Assembly (NCBI GenBank): GCA_009909065.1
Contig: JAAANZ010000031.1
Span: 1-64,000 of the forward strand
Source of the DNA: Alphaproteobacteria bacterium
GTDB taxonomy: Bacteria > Pseudomonadota > Alphaproteobacteria > Caulobacterales > Hyphomonadaceae
DNA: 64,000 nucleotides
Direction of reading: 5' to 3'
The notes under the pieces were generated by a model, which saw only the letters and a program-made list of their open reading frames with translations, had not been told where the DNA came from and ran no database searches. The position numbers were made by a program, and so were the translations under genes. Every line of letters begins with the position of its first letter. The stretch's first letter is position 1. This document shows positions 35,853-44,699 of this stretch, in pieces.

Positions 35853-37025
35853 TCAATAACTTTTCGGCAGGCCAAGCACGCGCTCGGCAATGAAATTCAG
35901 GATCATTTCACGGCTGACAGGCGCAATCCGCGCCAGCATGGCTTCGCGCATGAAGCGTTCGACATGATACTCCTTCGCATAACCCATGCCGCCATGGCTG
36001 AGCACCGCCGTCTCGCAGGCATTGAAGCCCGCCTCGCAGCCGAGATATTTCGCGGCATTCGCCTCCGCCCCGCATTCCTTGCTGTCATCGAACAGGGCGG
36101 CCGCCTTGTAGGCGAGCAGTTCGGCCGCCGACAATTCCGCCCAGGCCTTGGCCAGCGGATGGGCAACTCCCTGGTTCTGGCCGATGGGCCGTCCGAAAAT
36201 GATTCGCTCATTGGCATACTGCGCCGCGCGCTCCAGCGCGGCAAAGCCGAGCCCGATACTCTCGACGGCGAACAGGACCCTTTCGGGGTTCAGCCCTTGC
36301 AGGAGGTATTTGAAACCCTCGCCTTCCTCGCCGATCAGATGCTCCTTCGGCACTTCCAGGCCGTCAATGAAAAGCGTGTTGCACTCGACCGCCTTGCGGC
36401 CCATTTTCGGGATCGGCTGGGCCTCGATCTGATCCCGGTTGAAATCGGTATAGAAGAGCGACAGGCCGAGATAAGGCTTGGAGCATTCTTCCTTGGGCGT
36501 GGTGCGCGCGATGATCAGGATCTTGTCGGCGCGCTGGGCGCCGGTCGTCCAGATCTTGCGGCCATTGATGGTGTAGCCGGAATTGGTGCGCTCGGCGCGC
36601 GTCTGCAGGCTGGACGTGTCGAGGCCGGAATTCGGCTCGGTCACGGCAAAACACATCTTCTCCTCGCCCGAGATGATCTTGGGCAGGTTCTCCTGCTTCT
36701 GTTCGGGGGTGCCGAATTTCTCCAGCGGCTTGGGACCGAAGATGTTGAGATGGATGGCCGAGGCGCCTGAATAGCCCGCGCCCGACCGTGTCACTGTCTG
36801 CATCACCAGCGACGCTTCGGTCAGGCCGAGACCGGCGCCGCCATATTCTTCCGGAAACGCCACGCCGAGCCAGCCACCCTCGGCCATCGCGTCGCAAAAG
36901 GCTTCCGGCCAGTCGCCGGTCTCGTCGGTTCTGGCCCAGTAGTCGTCTCCGAACTGGGCGCATGTGCGCTCGACCGCATCGCGGATGGCAAGCTGGTCTT
37001 CGCTCATGTCTGTGATCGTGTGCAT
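35853..37025 (-). CDS. Acyl-CoA dehydrogenase
   Basis: A 390-residue flavoenzyme. It has the N-terminal helical domain (GGWLGVAFPEEYGGAGLGLTEA), the middle domain MCFAVTEPNSGLDTSSLQT and YTINGRKIWTTGAQRADKI, and the C-terminal domain IIFGRPIGQNQGVAHPLAKAW and ETAVLSHGGMGYAKEYHVERFMRE, which holds the FAD and catalytic contacts. It is a different subgroup from the one at 10978. It may introduce the 2,3 double bond in a branched-chain or long-chain acyl-CoA. Convergent with the thioesterases. The start could also be MSEDQLAI, six codons later. Confidence 0.9.
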   Translation of the reverse strand: MHTITDMSEDQLAIRDAVERTCAQFGDDYWARTDETGDWPEAFCDAMAEGGWLGVAFPEEYGGAGLGLTEASLVMQTVTRSGAGYSGASAIHLNIFGPKPLEKFGTPEQKQENLPKIISGEEKMCFAVTEPNSGLDTSSLQTRAERTNSGYTINGRKIWTTGAQRADKILIIARTTPKEECSKPYLGLSLFYTDFNRDQIEAQPIPKMGRKAVECNTLFIDGLEVPKEHLIGEEGEGFKYLLQGLNPERVLFAVESIGLGFAALERAAQYANERIIFGRPIGQNQGVAHPLAKAWAELSAAELLAYKAAALFDDSKECGAEANAAKYLGCEAGFNACETAVLSHGGMGYAKEYHVERFMREAMLARIAPVSREMILNFIAERVLGLPKSY

Positions 37026-37081
37026 GTCTCGCGTCTCCTCTGGCCCCCGTGATATGCCGTGAAGGGCGATGGCGTCCAGCG

Positions 37082-38086
37082 TCAGGCCGGGATGACGCCG
37101 CGGCGGCCGGGATCGAAGTCCGCGGCGAGCTGATCCCGCTCGCCTTCCAGGATATGTCCGGCGACAATCTCACCGGTCAGCGGCGCCAGCAGCACGCCAT
37201 TGCGATAATGGCCGCCGGCGAGGTAGCGACGCGTCCCCTGCCAGCCGATCAGGGGGGCAAGGTCAGGCGTGCGCGGACGCACCCCGGCCCAGCGCTCGAT
37301 GATCTGCGTTGCGGCCATGCCGGGACAGATGCGCTCAGCGCTGTCGATGAGCGATATTACCGCCGGCCCGCTCACATCACTGTCGCTTTCGCCGGGCCGG
37401 ACCGTGGCGCCCAGGACCACCCGATCGCGCTTGGGCACCAGATAATGCTGGCCGAACCGGACCACGCGGCCAGGCAAGTCAGGTCCCGGCGCCAGCGCCA
37501 CGGCGACGCCCTTGACCGGTGTCATCCCGGCCGCCCGCCAGCCGGTTGCATCGACCAGAACATCGGCCATCTGGCCATCCGGCAGGCGCACACCGGCCGG
37601 GCCGGTCTCGACATCGCGAATATCCTGTCCCGTGCGCAGCGCGATCCCCCGGCGCGACAACGCCCTGACCAGCGCCGCGAGCGTGCGGCGATTGTCCACC
37701 TGCACGTCACTGGGAAGCAACAGCGCCCCGGCCAGGGTCGGCTGCAGGGCCGGCTCGAGCGCATGAGCGGCTCTGGCGTCAAGCGGCTCGAACTCAAGAC
37801 CGCGCTGGCGGCAGCCGCCGGCGATCCGCTCGAGATGGTGGAGCTGGGAAATGTCGCCGGCCACGGCAAGCGTCGGCTGGCGGCGATAGTCGATCGACAG
37901 GCCCGATTCGGTTTCCAGCCGGCGTGTCATCTCGGGCCAGATCGCTGCACCGGCCAAGCACAGATCGAACAGCCGTGGATGGGCCCCTGATTCGCCGGCC
38001 GCTTCATAGGCCGGCGCCAGCATACCGGCGGCGGCATGGCTCGCCCCGCCCCCGGGCCCTGCGTGGTCGAATACGGTGACCTTCAC
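37082..38086 (-). CDS. thiO: Glycine oxidase ThiO-like FAD oxidoreductase, N-terminus apparently missing
   Basis: A 334-residue DAO-family flavoenzyme. ThiO forms iminoglycine for thiazole synthesis. It begins MKVTVFDHAGPGGGASHAAAGMLAP, which is normally residues ~25-50. The preceding beta strand and GxGxxG FAD loop are absent. C-terminal signatures are good: DVLVDATGWRA, WAGVRPRTPDLAPLIG and LAGGHYRNGVLLAPLTGEIVAG. Upstream to the stop of the next gene (38168) only 80 bases remain. They hold a GAG...AGLGGLG-like stretch in another frame but no start codon, hinting at a deletion or frameshift. No thiamine genes lie nearby, so the ThiO name rests on similarity only. Confidence 0.65.
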   Translation of the reverse strand: MKVTVFDHAGPGGGASHAAAGMLAPAYEAAGESGAHPRLFDLCLAGAAIWPEMTRRLETESGLSIDYRRQPTLAVAGDISQLHHLERIAGGCRQRGLEFEPLDARAAHALEPALQPTLAGALLLPSDVQVDNRRTLAALVRALSRRGIALRTGQDIRDVETGPAGVRLPDGQMADVLVDATGWRAAGMTPVKGVAVALAPGPDLPGRVVRFGQHYLVPKRDRVVLGATVRPGESDSDVSGPAVISLIDSAERICPGMAATQIIERWAGVRPRTPDLAPLIGWQGTRRYLAGGHYRNGVLLAPLTGEIVAGHILEGERDQLAADFDPGRRGVIPA

Positions 38087-38167
38087 GCCGCGGCGGGGCC
38101 AAGCCCGCCAAGGCCGGCGAATGGTCTCGCCCCCGGGCGCGGCGGGTTTTGACTTCGGCGGCGGGTG

Positions 38168-38431
38168 TCAGGTTTTGCGACGACGCTCGCTTCGCCAGAT
38201 GCGCAGGAAGGCGGCCGCCCAGCGGCGCTCCTGGAAGATCAGCGTCTTGGTCACGACGCCATTCCCGCCATGCCGCGTCTTGACCATGATGTCCGGGGCG
38301 TCGCTGTCTTCATGGCGTTCCTCCGGGTTGCACATATATTGTCGCCACTTGGCATAGGCTTCGATCGCGCTGGCGAGAACGAGTTCATCGCGCGGGCGCT
38401 CCACTCCCAGATTGACAACAACATCAGACAT
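38168..38431 (-). CDS. Small protein of unknown function
   Basis: An 87-residue protein, MSDVVVNLGVERPRDELVLASAIEAYAKWRQYMCN..., ending in a basic cluster (WRSERRRKT). No domain is recognised. ATG 38431 is preceded by CAGGGG at suitable spacing and by a good promoter-like pair, which supports expression. It is upstream of thiO on the same strand, separated by 81 bases, and divergent from the iron-transport operon. Confidence 0.55.
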   Translation of the reverse strand: MSDVVVNLGVERPRDELVLASAIEAYAKWRQYMCNPEERHEDSDAPDIMVKTRHGGNGVVTKTLIFQERRWAAAFLRIWRSERRRKT

Positions 38432-38455
38432 ATTCGTCACCCCTGCCTTTTCGTT

Positions 38456-38484
38456 AACATAGGGTAATCGCGGCGCTGCAGCAA
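38456..38484 (-). promoter_or_regulatory. Candidate sigma-70 promoter of the small gene at 38168-38431
   Basis: On the minus strand TTGCTG (38479-38484) and TATGTT (38456-38461) are separated by 17 bases. The start codon lies about 25 bases further on. Confidence 0.5.
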
Positions 38485-38572
38485 AATCAATCCACCCATC
38501 GGGGAATTTCTGGCCGTCCACTCGCGCAGACGATTTCCTGCCTTTTCCGGCAGTTTCGCCAACGTGCCGCAG

Positions 38573-38601
38573 TTGAGATCGATTCGCACAACCCCTAACT
38601 T
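38573..38601 (+). promoter_or_regulatory. Candidate sigma-70 promoter of the iron ABC transporter
   Basis: TTGAGA (38573-38578) and TAACTT (38596-38601), 17 bases apart, about 25 bases before the lipoprotein start codon. I did not find a convincing Fur-type inverted repeat over it. Confidence 0.5.
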
Positions 38602-38626
38602 GGACGAGTCACACGGAGCGATTTTC

Positions 38627-39710
38627 ATGCCGACCTCATTCCCGCTGCGGCCTGTGCGTCATGCCGCGATCTTCCTGCTGTCCATCCTCTCACTGCATGC
38701 ATGTTCCGCGCCAGACACGGGCCAGGGCAATGAGTCCGGCACCGTCGCGGGGCAGGTGGTGAATGTCTATTCGACACGGCATTACGACTCCGACCAGCGT
38801 CTCTATGAGGCCTTCGAGGACGAGACGGGCATCGAGGTGCGCACGCGCGAAGCCGGCGCCGCGCAACTCCTGGAAACCATGATTGCCGAAGGCGAGAACA
38901 GCCCCGCCGACCTGGTGATCGCCGCCGATGCCGGAACGCTCTGGCGGTTCAAGCAGGCGGGCCTGACCGGGCCGATCGGTTCGAGGAAGCTCGACGAGGT
39001 GATTCCGCCGCGCCTGCGCGGCGGCGACGGGCACTGGGTGGGCCTGGCCAAGCGTTATCGCGTGCTGGCCTATGATCCCGAACAGGTCGACGGCGATTCG
39101 CTCGACGACATGACACGACATGACAGACCTCACCGATGAGCGGTTTACCGGCGAGATCTGTGCCCGCTCGAGCACGAATATCTACAATCTCTCGCTCCTC
39201 GGCGAGATCATCGCGCGGCGGGGCAGCGAGGCGGCCACCGAATGGGCGCAAGCGGTCAAAGACAATTTCGCGCGCGATCCCCAGGGCGGAGACACCGCGC
39301 AGATCAAGGCCGTTGCCGCCGGAGCCTGCAGCGTGGCCATCGCGAATCATTATTACTGGGTGCGCCTGGCCGAAAGCGGCTCGGAGGCCGACAATGAGGC
39401 CGCCGCGGCAACCGAGCTCGCCTTCGTCTCGGCCGGTGACGGCGTGCATACCAATGTCACCGGGGCCGCCATGGCCGCCAATGCCCCCAACCGCGACGCC
39501 GCGCGCGCCTTGATCGAATTCCTCGCTACACCGCAGGGGCAGTCTCTTCTGGTTACCGAGACGAAGGAATTCCCGGTGATCGAGGGCGCCGAACAGCCGG
39601 AAGGGCTGGAAAGACTGCCGGAATTCCAGGAAAGCCAGCTTGATCTCGGCGTGCTCGGCGAAAACCAGACCCAGGCCCAGAAGATCTTCGACCGGGTCGG
39701 CTGGAAGTGA
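38627..39710 (+). pseudogene. fbpA: Ferric-iron ABC transporter substrate-binding lipoprotein, frameshifted
   Basis: The N-terminal half (38627-39139 frame) has a lipoprotein signal (FLLSILSLHAC) and NVYSTRHYDSDQRLYEAFEDE, typical of FutA/FbpA ferric-binding proteins. The C-terminal half (39120-39710 frame) continues with FTGEICARSSTNIYNLSLLGE and ANHYYWVRLA, containing the tyrosines that usually bind iron. They are separated by a 10-bp tandem duplication at 39105. Removing one copy gives DSLDDMTDLTDERFTGE and a complete 357-residue protein. Its stop overlaps the GTG of the permease gene. If real, the break should abolish binding-protein function while the permease and ATPase stay open. Confidence 0.88.
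39105..39125. repeat. 10-bp tandem duplication breaking the iron-binding lipoprotein gene
   Basis: CGACATGACA occurs twice in direct succession. Deleting one copy restores SLDDMTDLTDERF in frame. Confidence 0.93.
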
Positions 39711-41323
39711 GGTCAACGCACACACCCGGCCGATTCCGCCTGCCGGGCGTGTCGCTGGCCGACCTTCCCGGCCTCCTCACCGGCCTGGTCATCGGCGCGC
39801 CGCTTCTTGCAGCCCTGCTGACCGGCTTGCTCGCCGGAGGCGGCGAGGCCTGGGAGCATATCGTGGCGACCGGACTTGCCGGCTATTCAGCCGGAACGCT
39901 GGCAACGCTTGCGCTGACGTCCGGGTTGATCCTGCTGACCGCGGTGCCGGCGGCCTGGCTGGTCACCATGTACCGTTTTCCCGGGCGCGGCCTGTTTGAA
40001 TGGCTCCTGATCCTGCCACTGGCGGCGCCCGGCTATGTGCTCGCCTTTGCCTATGCCGACCTTCTCAGCGTTGCCGGTCCGGTCCAGTCGGCCCTGCGCG
40101 ACATGACCGGGCTCGGCGCGCGCGACTACTGGTTTCCAAACATCAATTCCCTGCCCGGCCTCGGTTTCGTGCTGGCCGGGGCGCTTTATCCCTATGTCTA
40201 TCTCACCGCGCGCGCGGCCTTCACGACGACATCGATCTGCGCGCTGGACGCGGCGCGCACGCTCGGCGCGAGGCCGCGGCGGGTCTTCCTGTCGGTTGCC
40301 GTTCCCACGGCGCGCCCCGCCATCGCGGCCGGCCTCGCGCTGGCGCTCATGGAAGCAGCCGCCGATTATGGCGCGGCTTCCTTTCTCGGCGTGCAGACGC
40401 TGACCGTCGGCCTTGTGAAAGCCTGGTCGAGTTTCGGCGACGCCGGCGCGGCGGCCCGGATGGCGCTGATCCTGCTGGCGATTGCCCTGCTCCTGCAGGC
40501 ACTTGAACGGATCGAGCGCGGCGAGGCCGGCAGCGAAGCCACCTCGAAACGCTGGCAGGTGATCGATCGCCAGAAACTGACCGGGCCTGCCGCGCTGGGC
40601 GCTTTCACGCTGTGCCTCGGCATTTTCGCCTGGGGGTTTGCGGTGCCGATCGCGCGTCTTGTCTGGCTGTCGGCGGAAACCGGCGCGCCGGTCGCCAGCA
40701 TCTGGCAGGCGCTTTCCAACTCCGTCACGCTGGCTTTCATCGCGGCGGCCATCGGTTTTCTGGCCGGCCTCGTGATCGCGCTCGGCGTCCACACACGCCG
40801 GCCGGGTGCGCGACTGGCACGGATCGCGGCGGCGGGGGGCTATGCCGTGCCGGGCGCCGTGCTTGCGCTGGGCGGGCTCATCGTGCTCGAGCGGCTGGGC
40901 CTTGGCCTTGTCGGCCCGCTCGCCCTCGGGGTGCTGATCTGGATCTATGTCAGCCGCTTTTCCGCCGCCGGGGCGCAGCCGATGGAAGCCGCGCTTGCCC
41001 GCGCGCCCGCCTCGATGGGACAGGCCGCGCGCTCGCTGGGCGCCGCGCCGCTGCGACGGGTGCGCGAGGTGGATCTTCCCGTCGCCCTTTCCGGCGCGCT
41101 GGTCGGCGGACTGATCCTGTTTGTCGAGATCCTCAAGGAATTGCCGGCGACGCTGATGCTGCGCCCGTTCAACTGGGACACTCTGGCCGTGCGCGCCTAT
41201 GCCTATGCCTCCGACGAGCGCCTCGCGGCCGCCGCCCTGCCCTGCCTGATGATCACCGGAGCCGGGCTCGTCCCGGTCATCTTCCTGTCCTGGCGCCTGT
41301 CGCGCGCGCGGCCGGGGAGCTGA
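39707..41323 (+). CDS. fbpB: Ferric-iron ABC transporter permease
   Basis: A 538-residue inner-membrane protein with about twelve hydrophobic helices in two homologous halves, as in FbpB/HitB fused permeases. Each half has an EAA-type loop that docks the ATPase: ALDAARTLGARPRRVFLSVAVPTARPAI near residue 180 and ASMGQAARSLGAAPLRRVREVDLPVAL near 440. LPLAAPGYVLAFAYADLLS is the usual permease motif. The GTG start at 39707 overlaps the binding-protein stop. It would form the channel for ferric iron delivered by the periplasmic lipoprotein. Confidence 0.9.
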   Translation: MRSTHTPGRFRLPGVSLADLPGLLTGLVIGAPLLAALLTGLLAGGGEAWEHIVATGLAGYSAGTLATLALTSGLILLTAVPAAWLVTMYRFPGRGLFEWLLILPLAAPGYVLAFAYADLLSVAGPVQSALRDMTGLGARDYWFPNINSLPGLGFVLAGALYPYVYLTARAAFTTTSICALDAARTLGARPRRVFLSVAVPTARPAIAAGLALALMEAAADYGAASFLGVQTLTVGLVKAWSSFGDAGAAARMALILLAIALLLQALERIERGEAGSEATSKRWQVIDRQKLTGPAALGAFTLCLGIFAWGFAVPIARLVWLSAETGAPVASIWQALSNSVTLAFIAAAIGFLAGLVIALGVHTRRPGARLARIAAAGGYAVPGAVLALGGLIVLERLGLGLVGPLALGVLIWIYVSRFSAAGAQPMEAALARAPASMGQAARSLGAAPLRRVREVDLPVALSGALVGGLILFVEILKELPATLMLRPFNWDTLAVRAYAYASDERLAAAALPCLMITGAGLVPVIFLSWRLSRARPGS

Positions 41324-41325
41324 GA

Positions 41326-42366
41326 ATGGCCGGTGAGGAGCTTATCGCGGAGGGCGTTTCGCGTCTCTATGACGGCGAGCGGGTCGTCGACCGCGCCAGC
41401 CTGACGCTGCGCCCCGGACGGATTTTCGCGCTGGTCGGCGCCTCAGGGGCCGGCAAATCGACCCTTTTGCGCCTCCTGGCCGGACTGGAGCCGGTGGACG
41501 AGGGCGAGGTGCGGATCGGACAGGAACGGCTCTCGCGCCCGGGCCAGACCGTGCCGCCCGAGCAGCGCCGGACGGGGCTGATTTTCCAGGATTTCGCCTT
41601 GTTTCCGCACATGACCGCCCTGCAGAATGTGCGTTTCGGCCTTGCCGGCCGCCCGCGCGGAGAGGCCGATCGCGAGGCCCGGCGCTGGCTTTCCCGTCTT
41701 TCCCGTCTCGGTCTCGAGGACCGTGCCGAAGCTTACCCTCACCAGCTTTCCGGCGGTGAACAACAGCGTATCGCCATTGCCCGCGCCCTTGCCGCGCGGC
41801 CGGCGGCGATCCTGATGGATGAGCCCTTTTCCGGCCTCGATCCGACCCTGCGCGCCGGGGTCGCCGATACCGCGCTGGCCGCCATCAGGGAGAGCGCCAT
41901 TCCGGCACTGCTTGTCAGCCATGACGCGCCGGCGGCGATGGAATCGGCTGATGACCTGGCCGTGATGCGTGACGGGCGGATCATCCAGCAGGCCACCCCG
42001 CGAGAGATTTATGAACACCCGGTCGATGCCGGCGTGGCGGCCGCGCTGGGCCAGGTCAACCGACTCGCCACTGACTCCCTGCCGGGCGGGCTGTTGCCGG
42101 CCGGCATGACCGCGCCGCCGGGCACGATTCTGTGTATCCGCGAGGAAGCCGTGCAAATCGCGCCAGAGGGCCCGGCGGTCGCACGCGTGACCCGCAGCGC
42201 CTTTGCCGGCGCGATGACCCGACTGGAACTCGATATCGCCGGCACGCGGCTGACGGCACGTGTGTCGAGCGGGCAGGCGCCGGCGACCGGCGACACGGTC
42301 GCCGTGGCGCTCGACCCGCGGCTAAGCTTCGTTTTTGCCGGCGAAACGGGCCAGCCAGCCATCTGA
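41326..42366 (+). CDS. fbpC: Ferric-iron ABC transporter ATP-binding protein
   Basis: A 346-residue ABC ATPase with Walker [12 protein letters not shown]-loop [14 protein letters not shown], signature [15 protein letters not shown], Walker [14 protein letters not shown] and switch His in LLVSHD. A C-terminal TOBE-like domain follows ([27 protein letters not shown]). Before the signature the sequence reads [20 protein letters not shown], where relatives have one such repeat only. The extra SRL comes from a perfect 9-bp tandem duplication, in frame, so the protein is probably still made. It starts three bases after the permease stop. Confidence 0.9.
   Translation: MAGEELIAEGVSRLYDGERVVDRASLTLRPGRIFALVGASGAGKSTLLRLLAGLEPVDEGEVRIGQERLSRPGQTVPPEQRRTGLIFQDFALFPHMTALQNVRFGLAGRPRGEADREARRWLSRLSRLGLEDRAEAYPHQLSGGEQQRIAIARALAARPAAILMDEPFSGLDPTLRAGVADTALAAIRESAIPALLVSHDAPAAMESADDLAVMRDGRIIQQATPREIYEHPVDAGVAAALGQVNRLATDSLPGGLLPAGMTAPPGTILCIREEAVQIAPEGPAVARVTRSAFAGAMTRLELDIAGTRLTARVSSGQAPATGDTVAVALDPRLSFVFAGETGQPAI
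41689..41708. repeat. 9-bp in-frame tandem duplication in fbpC
   Basis: CTTTCCCGT occurs twice, with the period continuing two bases, adding one SRL tripeptide in the helical region before the signature motif. A tandem repeat this short could be chance, but it resembles the frame-breaking duplications in the same window. Confidence 0.6.
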
Positions 42367-42459
42367 AATTTCCGTTATACCTGCCTGCGGGGGCTCGCCA
42401 TTCCGGCGCGCGGCTCTTAACTTGTGCCATGGCGGGATAATGGAAAGGACCTCACGGAC

Positions 42460-43836
42460 ATGGCCAATCTCATCTCCCGTAGCCTCATTGCCGCGCTGAT
42501 CGCCTGTCTCGCCTCGGCCGGCGCCCATGCGCAGGGCCTTATCCGCGATACCGAGATCGAGCATACGCTGCGCGACTGGACCGACCCGATCCTGGAGGTC
42601 GCCGGCCTGCGGCCCGATGATGTCGATCTCTACATCATCAACGACCCGTCCCTGAACGCCTTCGTGGCCAACGGCAAGAATATCCACCTGCACACCGGCC
42701 TGATCATTGCCGCGGAATCGCCGGGCCAGATCAAGGGCGTGATCGGCCATGAGACCTGCCATATCGCCTGCGGTCATACCATCACCCGCACGCGCGCCGC
42801 TGAAGTCTCGATGCGCCCGGCGCTCGTGTCCATCGGGCTCGGCGTGCTGGCCATGGCCGCAGGCGCGGGCGATGCCGGCGCGGCGTTGATCGCCTCGTCA
42901 CAGCAATTCGCGGCCCTGAATTTCTTCAAGCACACACGCGCCGAGGAAGCGGCCGCCGACCAGGCAGCCGTCGCCTATCTGGAACAGCTGGGCCAGTCAC
43001 CGCGCGGGCTCGTCGAGTTCTTCGAGAATTACCGCTATCAGGAAGTGCTTTCCGAGGCGCGCCGCTATCCCTATTTCCGCGCCCATCCGCTGGCGTCCGA
43101 GCGGATCCGCACCACCCGCCAGCTTGCCGAGGAAACGGGTCTGATGGATGTCGAGCCCGACCCGGAAACGGTGCGTGAATTCGAGATGATGCAGGCCAAG
43201 CTGATCGGGTTCCTTGAACCGGCCGCGCAGGTCTATCGCGAATACCCGCGCAGTGACGACAGTGCCCCGGCGCGGTATGCCCGGGCCATAGCCGCCATGC
43301 AGGCCGCCGACATCTCCACGGCGCTGTCGCAGGTCAATTCCCTGATCGAACAGTCACCGGACAATCCCTATTTCCACGAACTCAAGGGCCAGATCCTGTT
43401 CGAAAGCGGCCGTGTCGAGGAATCGGTGGGCCCGCACAAGCGCGCCAATGAACTGATGCCGGACCAGCCCCTGCTCCTGATCAATCTCGGCCGTTCGCTC
43501 ATCGCACGCGGTGAGCCGGGAGACATTGCCGACGGTGAGGAGGCGCTGCGCGATGCGCTCATCGCCGAGCCGCACAATGCCTTTGCCTGGCAGAATCTCG
43601 CCATCGCGCTGGAAAAACAGGACAAACGGGCCGAAGCCAAGCTCGCCACCGCCGAGGCGGCCTACAATGTCGGCGACCTTCCGCGCGCCAACGCCTTTGC
43701 CGGGCGCGCGATCAAGGATCTTGAAAGCGGCACGACTTTGCACAGGCGCGCCTCCGACATCCTGGCCATCACCGACCCCCGCCTGCCGGAGAACCGCGAC
43801 ATCTATCGCCGCCAGCAGCGTCGCCCCCAGCGCTGA
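42460..43836 (+). CDS. Secreted M48-family metalloprotease with TPR region
   Basis: A 458-residue exported zinc protease of the BepA/YfgC type, involved in outer-membrane protein quality control. A signal peptide (LIAALIACLASAGAHA) is followed by YIINDPSLNAFVANGKNIHLHTGLI, the zinc motif GHETCH (HExxH) in GVIGHETCHIACGH, and EEAAADQAAVAYL with the third zinc ligand. The last ~180 residues are TPR-like helical repeats (NPYFHELKGQILFESGRVEES; LLINLGRSLIA). ATG 42460 is preferred over the track start 42424 because it starts the signal peptide. It precedes a DsbA-like gene with 110 bases between. Confidence 0.9.
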   Translation: MANLISRSLIAALIACLASAGAHAQGLIRDTEIEHTLRDWTDPILEVAGLRPDDVDLYIINDPSLNAFVANGKNIHLHTGLIIAAESPGQIKGVIGHETCHIACGHTITRTRAAEVSMRPALVSIGLGVLAMAAGAGDAGAALIASSQQFAALNFFKHTRAEEAAADQAAVAYLEQLGQSPRGLVEFFENYRYQEVLSEARRYPYFRAHPLASERIRTTRQLAEETGLMDVEPDPETVREFEMMQAKLIGFLEPAAQVYREYPRSDDSAPARYARAIAAMQAADISTALSQVNSLIEQSPDNPYFHELKGQILFESGRVEESVGPHKRANELMPDQPLLLINLGRSLIARGEPGDIADGEEALRDALIAEPHNAFAWQNLAIALEKQDKRAEAKLATAEAAYNVGDLPRANAFAGRAIKDLESGTTLHRRASDILAITDPRLPENRDIYRRQQRRPQR

Positions 43837-43946
43837 CAATCACGTATTCGTCAATGGCTCTGAAAGCGCCAGGGCATGGACCCGCGCGCATTTCACTGCC
43901 AAATCTGCGAGCCGTCATTCAAACACTCAGATCAGGATTTTGCCCG

Positions 43947-44693
43947 ATGACACGTTCCTTCTCCGTCGCTATCGCCTTCGGTGCGCTGGCCCTGACCCCG
44001 GCCTGCGCCGAGCGCACCGCGGCTGCGGACTCGGAAGTGATGACCCGCGCACAGGTCGAGACAATCGTGCGCGACTACATCATGGAAAACCCGGAAATCA
44101 TCGAGGAAGCGCTGGTCGAACTGGGCGAGCGCCAGCGCCAGCAGGAAGCTGAAGCCGCGCGCCAGTCGATCCTCGACAACAGGGATGCGCTCTACAACCA
44201 GGCCGGCGATCCGGCCATAGGCCCCGAGGATGCCGCGGTGACCGTGGTGGAATTCTTCGATTATCGCTGCGGCTATTGCAAGCGTTCGCTCGATTTCGTT
44301 GCGGGCCTGCCGGCAAAGCATGACGGCCAGGTGCGCGTGGTGTTCAAGGAATACCCGATTCTCAGCCCGCAAAGCCGCCAGGCCGCGCTCGCCGCGCTCG
44401 CCGCCAAGGAGCAGGGCCTTTATTTCGAGATGCACACCGCGCTGATGGAATCCGACACGAAGCTCAGCGATGAGGATATCGACACGATTGCCGAAGCCGC
44501 CGGTGTCGATGTCGCGAAAATGCGCGCCGACATGGAATCCAAGGCGGTGCGGCAGGAACTCTCGCAGATGAGTGAACTGGCCCGCGATCTCGGGGTGACG
44601 GGAACCCCCGCCTTCTTCATCGGGGAGGAAGCGATCCAGGGCGCGAACACGCCGAAAATCACGCAGGTGATCGAGGACAAGCTGGAGGGCTGA
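43947..44693 (+). CDS. DsbA-family thiol:disulfide protein
   Basis: A 248-residue exported thioredoxin-fold protein. The N-terminus (VAIAFGALALTPACAERT) could be a signal peptide or a lipobox with Cys at 20. A helical DsbC/ScsC-like arm (VRDYIMENPEIIEEALVELGERQRQQ) precedes the catalytic domain with FFDYRCGYCKRSLDF (CGYC) and the cis-proline VTGTPAFFIG. It belongs to the 27-kDa outer-membrane/DsbA group (Com1/BdbD type) and makes or isomerises periplasmic disulfides. It lies after the M48 protease, both being envelope quality-control factors. It converges on the Fe-S photolyase gene, seven bases apart. Confidence 0.88.
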   Translation: MTRSFSVAIAFGALALTPACAERTAAADSEVMTRAQVETIVRDYIMENPEIIEEALVELGERQRQQEAEAARQSILDNRDALYNQAGDPAIGPEDAAVTVVEFFDYRCGYCKRSLDFVAGLPAKHDGQVRVVFKEYPILSPQSRQAALAALAAKEQGLYFEMHTALMESDTKLSDEDIDTIAEAAGVDVAKMRADMESKAVRQELSQMSELARDLGVTGTPAFFIGEEAIQGANTPKITQVIEDKLEG

Positions 44694-44699
44694 GGGCGA

